From contig NZ_CP035501.1 in assembly GCF_004135585.1 (NCBI RefSeq), forward strand, positions 1,599,001 through 1,663,000: 64,000 nt of DNA, given 5' to 3'. The DNA comes from Sphingosinicella sp. BN140058. Lineage in GTDB: Bacteria > Pseudomonadota > Alphaproteobacteria > Sphingomonadales > Sphingomonadaceae. Shown in pieces: positions 58,666 through 64,000 of this stretch. A model generated the notes under the pieces. That model worked only from the letters and a program-made list of their open reading frames with translations. It had not been told where the DNA came from and ran no database searches. Both the position numbers and the translations under genes were made by a program. The first letter of the stretch is position 1, and each line of letters opens with the position of its first letter.

Positions 58666-58806
58666 CCTCCCCGGAACGGGGAGGGGGACCGCCGCCGACA
58701 GGCGGTGGCGGAGGGGGGCGCGAGACCCGCACTGCGGATGCCGAGTGGGTTCTCGAAACCCCCTCCACCGAACTTCGTGCGGTCCCCCTCCCTGTTCCGG
58801 GGAGGA
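58666..58806. repeat. Palindromic intergenic repeat element
   Basis: A 141-bp element with long inverted ends. The first 28 bp (58666-58693) and the last 28 bp (58779-58806) are reverse complements with one mismatch; both contain CCGGAACGGGGAGGGGGACC or its complement. An inner GGCGGTGGCGGAGGGGG partly pairs with CCCCCTCCACC. It resembles the REP/MITE-like palindromic units found between genes of sphingomonads. It lies between proC and the phosphatase gene. Confidence 0.75.
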
Positions 58807-58841
58807 CAGACTCAGCCATCCAGCGAAAGAAAGCGCCGCGC

Positions 58842-59510
58842 ATGCGATCTGAGATTTACTGGATCGACACCAAGAGCGGACCGAAGCTCGCGATCATGGC
58901 GCGGCCGCGTGCGGGCGACTGGCTGGAAGACGAAATCGCTCACTGGAAGGATGCGGGCGTGGAACGCGTCGTCAGCCTGCTGGAGCAGAACGAAATCGAG
59001 GAGCTGGAGCTCGGCGCCGAGGCGCGGCTGTGCGCGCGGAGCGGGATCGACTTCGTCTCCTTTCCCATTGCGGACCGACATGTGCCCGATGACATGCCGG
59101 AGGCATTGGCCCTGGCATGGCGGCTGGCGGTCAGCGGCAAGCGCATCGCCATCCACTGCCGCGCGGGCATCGGGCGATCGTCCGTGATGGCTGCGGCAGT
59201 GCTGGTCGCCGCCGGCATCACGCCCGAAGCGGCCCTCGCCGCAATCACGGCCGCCCGGGGCGTGGAGGTGCCTGACACGGAGGCCCAGCGGCAATGGGTG
59301 CTGCGATTGGGTGGAGCAACATTCTTGAAACTGCGCCGCTGCCCTGGCGACCGATTGACGCACCTGGTGCGGAGCGCATCCTTTAGTTCCGGCCCGAAGT
59401 ACTACTTCGGGACGTCCCCTTATGCCTCGCCCTGGGTCTCGATGAGGGCGGCGGCGATCGCTTCCTGCGGGGTCTTGCCGGCCCACAGGACGAACTGGAA
59501 CACCGGGTAG
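58842..59510 (+). CDS. Dual-specificity / protein-tyrosine-type phosphatase
   Basis: A 222-residue protein. The phosphatase domain covers about residues 1-165. The P-loop is HCRAGIGRSS (Cys and Arg of CxxxxxR), and the general-acid Asp is probably in FPIADRHVPDDM. It resembles small cytosolic dual-specificity phosphatases near the CDKN3/PTPMT group. The reading frame runs about 50 residues past the usual end (after EAQRQWVLRLGG), and that tail overlaps the convergent ybjN gene by 91 nt. The tail has low family similarity, so the natural stop may have been lost. The substrate is unknown. Confidence 0.83.
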   Translation: MRSEIYWIDTKSGPKLAIMARPRAGDWLEDEIAHWKDAGVERVVSLLEQNEIEELELGAEARLCARSGIDFVSFPIADRHVPDDMPEALALAWRLAVSGKRIAIHCRAGIGRSSVMAAAVLVAAGITPEAALAAITAARGVEVPDTEAQRQWVLRLGGATFLKLRRCPGDRLTHLVRSASFSSGPKYYFGTSPYASPWVSMRAAAIASCGVLPAHRTNWNTG

Positions 59511-59929
59511 AAACGCTCGCATTCCTCGATCGCGGCTTCGACCAGGGTTTCGGCCTGCTGCAGGGTCAGCACCGCGCCTTCCTCGCCTTCGAGCAGAGCG
59601 GCATGGCGGAACAGGACCAGGCCGGAGCTTGCCCACAATTCGAAATGCCCGAGCCACAATTGCTCGTTGATGAGGCCGATCGTCTCGTAGATGGTCAGAC
59701 GCTTGTCGGTGGCAACGCGAATGTCGGGCAGCGCGAGGAATTGCAGGACATTGTCTTCCTCGCGCCAGATCGCGCGCAATTCATATTGCGCCCAGCTGCC
59801 CTGGAAATTGGCGACGATCTCGTCCTCGCCCCGCTCGCAGCTCCAGCCGTGCGCGGAGAAATAATGTTCGAGCATGTCGATGGGTGCGCTGGTCTCGCGC
59901 TCCAGCTCAAACTCGTCCACGTTCATCAT
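59420..59929 (-). CDS. YbjN domain-containing protein
   Basis: A 169-residue acidic protein of the YbjN (sensory transduction regulator-like) family: PIDMLEHYFSAHGWSCERGE, ALPDIRVATDKRLTIYETIG, INEQLWLGHFELWASSGLVL and AETLVEAAIEECERFYPVFQ. The fold resembles tetratricopeptide-binding chaperone-like proteins; the function is unclear. The second ATG (59926) is equally possible. It lies in a minus-strand run with ubiK, tspO and, beyond the phosphatase gene, proC. Its 3' end overlaps the phosphatase tail. Confidence 0.88.
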   Translation of the reverse strand: MMNVDEFELERETSAPIDMLEHYFSAHGWSCERGEDEIVANFQGSWAQYELRAIWREEDNVLQFLALPDIRVATDKRLTIYETIGLINEQLWLGHFELWASSGLVLFRHAALLEGEEGAVLTLQQAETLVEAAIEECERFYPVFQFVLWAGKTPQEAIAAALIETQGEA

Positions 59930-60023
59930 GCCCCTGGGTCCTGCTTTTGTTCACCAGGAGCCTGCCTCCCTAATTGTTGCGGTGCAAGACGGTGTCGGGC
60001 GCCCACATACAATATGTTGTGGA

Positions 60024-60314
60024 TTACTGTACATCCGGTCCGTTCACGGGCGCACCACCATCGGCGGTGCCGCGCGAAACCGCTTCCAGCGCATCGAGCC
60101 GCGCCTTCAGCGCCACATTCTCCTCGCGCGCGGCCACCGCGATCGCCTTCACCGCTTCGAATTCCTCGCGGCTGACCAGATCGAGCCCGCCGACCCATTC
60201 GCGGACGCGCTCGCGAAAGGCGCCTTCCGCTTCCCGGGTCATGCCGGCCACGGTACCGGCGGCGCCGTTCATCATCTTCACGACATCGTCGAACAGGCGG
60301 TTCTGGGATTGCAT
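60024..60314 (-). CDS. ubiK: UbiK-like accessory factor (BMFP domain)
   Basis: A 96-residue protein: SQNRLFDDVVKMMNGAAGTV, REAEGAFRERVREWVGGLDL, VSREEFEAVKAIAVAAREEN, then a leucine-rich coiled coil. This is the BMFP/UbiK layout: a membrane-binding amphipathic helix and a trimeric coiled coil. UbiK assists aerobic ubiquinone synthesis. ATG 60314 has GGAG about 7 nt upstream; the longer frame to 60374 is not conserved. Confidence 0.85.
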   Translation of the reverse strand: MQSQNRLFDDVVKMMNGAAGTVAGMTREAEGAFRERVREWVGGLDLVSREEFEAVKAIAVAAREENVALKARLDALEAVSRGTADGGAPVNGPDVQ

Positions 60315-60380
60315 AACGGGCTCCTTGGCCAAGATGGTCAGGCGTCCAACGCGCGAGATGCGCGCAGGCCGCAAGGTTGG

Positions 60381-60935
60381 TCAGAGCGGGATATCGGCGC
60401 TCTGCGGCCCGGGTACAAGCTCCGCCGCGCCCGGATTGGCCTGGGCGATCTGCCAGTTGAGCGTCGCCGCGAACAGCAGCCAGGCGAGATAGGGCAGCAT
60501 CAGCAGGCCGGCGCCCTTGCGGATTCGGGCGAACAGCCAGGCGGTGAGCGCCGCCAGCACGAACATCGCGACGATGACGAAGAAGGCGGTCCAGACCTGG
60601 TGCGCGGCGAAGAAGATCGGCGACCAGGCGAGGTTGAGCGAGAGCTGGACCAGGAACAGGGTGACGGCGAGGCCGCGCCCACGGGCGCCCCGGGCGTGCA
60701 GGATCAGCGCCAGCGCCAGGCCGAGCAGGATGTAGAGGATCGTCCAGGCGACTGGAAACGCCCAGGAGGGCGGCATGATCGCCGGCTTTTCCAGCGCATC
60801 GAACCAGCTGTTGCCATAGCCCGAATTGGACGCACGCCCGGACAGCGTGCCGAGCAGAAGTATCGCCGGCACCGTAATCAGCGCATAACGAAGAAACGAC
60901 ATCCTGAGCTGCGAACGCGACGCTATTGCCGTCAT
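60381..60935 (-). CDS. TspO/MBR family membrane protein
   Basis: A 184-residue protein with five membrane helices. Family motifs are WFDALEKPAIMPPSWAFPVA, WTILYILLGLALALIL, LNLAWSPIFF and LPYLAWLLFAATLNWQIAQ. TspO proteins bind porphyrins and influence tetrapyrrole metabolism or stress responses. GGGAGG sits 4 nt before the ATG at 60935. It begins 9 bp after the RND pump stop codon, so the two may be co-transcribed. Confidence 0.92.
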   Translation of the reverse strand: MTAIASRSQLRMSFLRYALITVPAILLLGTLSGRASNSGYGNSWFDALEKPAIMPPSWAFPVAWTILYILLGLALALILHARGARGRGLAVTLFLVQLSLNLAWSPIFFAAHQVWTAFFVIVAMFVLAALTAWLFARIRKGAGLLMLPYLAWLLFAATLNWQIAQANPGAAELVPGPQSADIPL

Positions 60936-60944
60936 GACCCCTCC

Positions 60945-63900
60945 CTATTCGGCGGGTGCAGGCTCCCTCCGCCCGCCCCGCAATTCGGCTTCCAGCCTAC
61001 GGGTAACGGCAAGCGGCGAGCCCGTATAGCGGGCAAGGCGCGAATAGAGCAGCGGGATCAGGAAGATCGTGATGATGGTCGAGATCGAAACACCCCAGAC
61101 GATCACCACGCCGATCGCCTGGCGGGCGCCGGCGCCGGCGCCGCTCGCCAACATCAGCGGCACCGCACCGGCGACCATCGCGATAGAGGTCATCAGGATC
61201 GGGCGCAGGCGGCGCACCGAGGCTGTGCGGATGGCATCCCCGATCCCTTGGCCCTGATCGCGCAGCTGGTTGGCGAATTCGACGATCAGGATGCCGTTCT
61301 TGGCGGCGAGACCGACCAGCATGACGATGCCGATCTGGCTGTAGAGATTGAGCGTCTGGCCCATCACCGCAAGGCCGACGACGCCGCCGGCGACGGCAAG
61401 CGGCACCGTGGCGATGATCACGCCCGGGTGGACGAAGCTTTCGAACTGGGCGGCGAGCAGCAGGTAGACGACGAGGATGGTCAGCGCGAACACGATCCAG
61501 ATCGATCCGCCCGCTTCCTTGAACGACTGGCTCTCGCCGCGATAGCCCACCGCGGTGACTTCCGGCGAAGCGGCCGCCTGCTGCTCGAGGAAGGCGAGCG
61601 CCTCGCCCATCGAGTAGCCGGGGGCGAGCGCGCCGGAGAGGGTGATCGCACGCAGCTTGTTGTAGCGGCCGAGATCGCGCGCGCCCGCCGTCTCGCGCAT
61701 CTGCACCAGATTGGACAGGGGGATCAAAGCGCCCGAGCGGCTGCGGACGTGGATGGTGGAGAGGTTCGCCTCGGTCGCTCGCGCCGGCGCCTCGGCTTGG
61801 ACGACGACCCGATATTCCTCGCCGCGATCGACATAGGTCGACACCCGGCGCGAGCCGAGCAGGGTCTGCAGTGCCTGGCTGACGTCGGACACGGAGACGC
61901 CGAGATCGCCGGCACGGGCGGTATCGACGTCGATGCGCAGCTGCGGCTTTGTTTCCTTGTAGTCGCTGTCGAGGTTGACGAGCCCCGGATTGTCCTCGGC
62001 GGCGGCGAGGATGCGGTCGCGCGCCCGAGCGAGCTCCTCATAGGTCGAGCCCGCGATGACGAAGTTGATCGGCTGGCCGCGGCCGCGGCCGATCGACGAG
62101 CGCATCGTCGCATTGCCGCGGATCGTCGGCAGCTCGGCGAGACGCTTGTTGACCTCGCCGACGACCTCCTGGGTGGTTTCGGTGCGATCCTCCCACGGCC
62201 GCAGGAAGATGATGAACCGGCCCGAGTTGAAGTCGTCGCTGGCGCCGAAGCCTCCCGGCGTGCGCTGGATGACGTTGCGGACCGCGCCCTCGCGGGTCAG
62301 CGGCAGCAACTTGTCCTGGGCCTCCAGCATGTAGCGGTCCATCTCGGCAAAGCCGGTGCCCTCCGGCGCGGAGATGCTCGCTTCGAGGATGCCGACATCC
62401 TCGGCCGGCACCAGCTCGGACTGCAGCGTGGTGAACAGATAACCGGTGCTGCCGAGCAACAGGGCGAGCAGCAGGAAGGCCGTCTTGGGACGCCCCAGCG
62501 CCCGTTCGAGGCCGCTTCCGTAGCGGCTCTCGAGGCGTTTGAACCGTTCATCGAGCCAGGCGGCGAAGCGTCCGCGAGTCTCGTGGCGGAGCAGCTTGGA
62601 ACACAGCATCGGCGTCAGGCTGAGGGCCAGGAAGCCGGAAAAGGCGACGGCGCCGATCATCGCCACGGCGAGCTCGCGGAACAGAAGGCCGGTTTGCCCG
62701 GCGATGAACATCACCGGCACGAACACCGCGCAGATCACCAGGGTGGTCGAGACGATTGCGAAGCCGACCTGGCGGGTGCCCTCGAACGCTGCGGCGAGCG
62801 GCGGCTCGCCTTCCTCGATGCGGTGATAGACGTTCTCGAGCACGACGATGGCGTCGTCGACGACGATGCCGATGGCGAGGACGAGCGCGAGCAGGGTGAG
62901 CAGGTTGATCGAGAAGCCGACCGCCCACAGCACCGCGAACGAGGCCATCAGGCAGAGCGGTACGGTGATCGCCGGGATCAGGGTGGCGCGCCAGCTGCCG
63001 AGGAACAGGAAGATGACGATGACGACCAGCACCGCCGCTTCGAACAGGGTGTGGTAGACGCCGTCGATCGCCCGGCTGATGAACAGGCTCTCGTCGGACG
63101 CGACCGTCACCGTCATGCCGTCGGGCAGGTTGGGCTTTATCTGCTCGGCGAGCGCCTTGGCGGCGTCGGCGACCGCGAGGGTGTTGGCGCCGGACTGGCG
63201 GACGATGCCGAGCCCGACCGACGAGGCGCCGTTGTTGCGGAAGGCCGAATAGGGATTTTCAGGCCCCTGCTCGACCCGGGCGACGTCGCCCAGCCGCACC
63301 AGATAGCCGTTGCCGCCGCGGCCGACGATCAGCCGGGTGAATTCCTGCGGAGTCGCGAACGGCCGGTTGACCCGCAGGGTGACATTCTGCGCCGCGGATT
63401 CGAGCCGTCCCGCGGGTAGCTCGACATTCTGGCTGCGCAGACCCTGCTCGACATCGGCCGGGGTGAGCCCGAAAGCGGCGAGCCGTTCCGGTTTCAGCCA
63501 GATCCGCATCGCCGGCCGCGCCTCGCCGCCGATGAACACCCGCGCGACCCCGTCGAGCGACGAGAAACGGTCGAGCACCGTCCGATCAATATAATCGGAG
63601 AGCTGGAGCTGGTTCCAGCCCGGCTTGGAGAAGACCAGGAACAGGATCGGCGAGGCATCGGCGTCGACCTTGCGCACCTCCGAAGGCAGCGCCTCCTCGG
63701 GCAAATCCTGGGCGGCGCCGCCGATCCGGTCACGCACGTCATTGGCGGCTTCGTCGACCGAGCGGCCCGGCGTGAATTCGACCGAGATCTCGGACTGGCC
63801 GTCGCGCGAGCGCGATGTGATCGTCTGCAGGCCCTCGATCCCCGAAAGCCGTTCCTCGATCACCTGGGTAATCCGGCTCTCGACGACGCTGGCGGCGGCG

Positions 63901-64000
63901 CCGGTATAGATGGTGGTGATCGACACCACCGGCGGATCGACGTCGGGATACTCGCGCACCGACAGCGAGAAGAATCCGACCAGGCCGATCACCGCGATCA
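60945..64000 (-). CDS. RND-type efflux pump permease (HAE1-like), N-terminus cut by the window
   Basis: The frame runs to the right edge; about 1,018 residues are visible and only the first 10-20 should be missing. RND hallmarks are present: VREYPDVDPPVVSITTIYTG, IGIVVDDAIVVLENV with the proton-relay Asp pair in helix 4, SLTPMLCSKLL, and the C-terminal half VGLAAKNGILIVEFANQLRD. The segment RDGQSEISVEFTPGRSVDEA is typical of HAE1 multidrug pumps. It acts with a periplasmic adaptor and a TolC-type channel; the adaptor gene is probably just outside the window. Confidence 0.93.
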   Translation of the reverse strand, partial: IAVIGLVGFFSLSVREYPDVDPPVVSITTIYTGAAASVVESRITQVIEERLSGIEGLQTITSRSRDGQSEISVEFTPGRSVDEAANDVRDRIGGAAQDLPEEALPSEVRKVDADASPILFLVFSKPGWNQLQLSDYIDRTVLDRFSSLDGVARVFIGGEARPAMRIWLKPERLAAFGLTPADVEQGLRSQNVELPAGRLESAAQNVTLRVNRPFATPQEFTRLIVGRGGNGYLVRLGDVARVEQGPENPYSAFRNNGASSVGLGIVRQSGANTLAVADAAKALAEQIKPNLPDGMTVTVASDESLFISRAIDGVYHTLFEAAVLVVIVIFLFLGSWRATLIPAITVPLCLMASFAVLWAVGFSINLLTLLALVLAIGIVVDDAIVVLENVYHRIEEGEPPLAAAFEGTRQVGFAIVSTTLVICAVFVPVMFIAGQTGLLFRELAVAMIGAVAFSGFLALSLTPMLCSKLLRHETRGRFAAWLDERFKRLESRYGSGLERALGRPKTAFLLLALLLGSTGYLFTTLQSELVPAEDVGILEASISAPEGTGFAEMDRYMLEAQDKLLPLTREGAVRNVIQRTPGGFGASDDFNSGRFIIFLRPWEDRTETTQEVVGEVNKRLAELPTIRGNATMRSSIGRGRGQPINFVIAGSTYEELARARDRILAAAEDNPGLVNLDSDYKETKPQLRIDVDTARAGDLGVSVSDVSQALQTLLGSRRVSTYVDRGEEYRVVVQAEAPARATEANLSTIHVRSRSGALIPLSNLVQMRETAGARDLGRYNKLRAITLSGALAPGYSMGEALAFLEQQAAASPEVTAVGYRGESQSFKEAGGSIWIVFALTILVVYLLLAAQFESFVHPGVIIATVPLAVAGGVVGLAVMGQTLNLYSQIGIVMLVGLAAKNGILIVEFANQLRDQGQGIGDAIRTASVRRLRPILMTSIAMVAGAVPLMLASGAGAGARQAIGVVIVWGVSISTIITIFLIPLLYSRLARYTGSPLAVTRRLEAELRGGRREPAPAE

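Noticed and set aside
59874..63419. An 1,181-codon plus-strand frame opposite ubiK, tspO and the RND pump
   Set aside because: It is rich in Asp, Arg, Glu and His as expected for the reverse of GC-rich membrane-protein genes; the minus-strand genes carry clear domain motifs.

Overview
The window is GC-rich DNA, most likely chromosomal, from an alphaproteobacterium. I favour a Sphingomonadaceae-type genome (Sphingomonas in the broad sense). The reasons are two UrcA-family genes, an OhrR/Ohr peroxide pair, CtrA-like boxes (TTAA-N7-TTAA type), the ubiK-like/ybjN/proC/ilvE housekeeping block, and a palindromic intergenic element next to proC. The species cannot be fixed from sequence reading alone.

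Region 1 (1-10.6 kb) is a mosaic of small, mostly single-gene units: the end of a VOC/glyoxalase gene, DoxX, a MerR regulator, two alpha/beta hydrolases, a cytochrome P450, a Cys-type MarR regulator (OhrR-like), a BenE benzoate transporter, a UrcA protein, a decayed LysR gene and a GMC oxidoreductase. It looks like accessory catabolic and stress content.

Region 2 (10.7-19.8 kb) is a dense signalling island. It holds two paralogous OmpR-type response regulators; the second overlaps a di-heme cytochrome c peroxidase gene, which overlaps a VirA-like histidine kinase gene (4-nt overlaps). Then come a protein joining a BldC/excisionase-type HTH to a GAF domain, and a PAS histidine kinase, FixJ-type regulator and stand-alone receiver in one operon.

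Region 3 (20.1-27.0 kb) holds ohr with a lipase-like hydrolase, a GNAT acetyltransferase, an O-methyltransferase with a second UrcA, a PAP2-like membrane protein, a CheY-like receiver and a PilZ protein. A 17-bp motif lies upstream of both ohrR (6.08 kb) and ohr (20.16 kb), so these two separated loci are probably one regulon.

Region 4 (27.2-56.2 kb) dominates the window. A single 20.7-kb gene on the minus strand encodes a 6,900-residue RTX-type repeat protein. Upstream of it, on the same strand, are a TolC-type outer-membrane channel, a PilZ protein, a MotA/TolQ-like and a MotB/OmpA-like protein (a putative proton channel), and an ABC exporter with a degenerate C39 domain. A divergent HlyD-type adaptor gene completes the set. 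This matches, part for part, the logic of Salmonella SPI-4 (SiiA-F), with an added c-di-GMP receptor, and is the most interesting system here.

Region 5 (56.3-64 kb) is housekeeping: tRNA-Gln(TTG), ilvE, a 38-residue membrane protein, proC, a palindromic repeat, a dual-specificity-type phosphatase, ybjN, a UbiK-like gene, TspO, and an RND efflux pump gene cut by the right edge.
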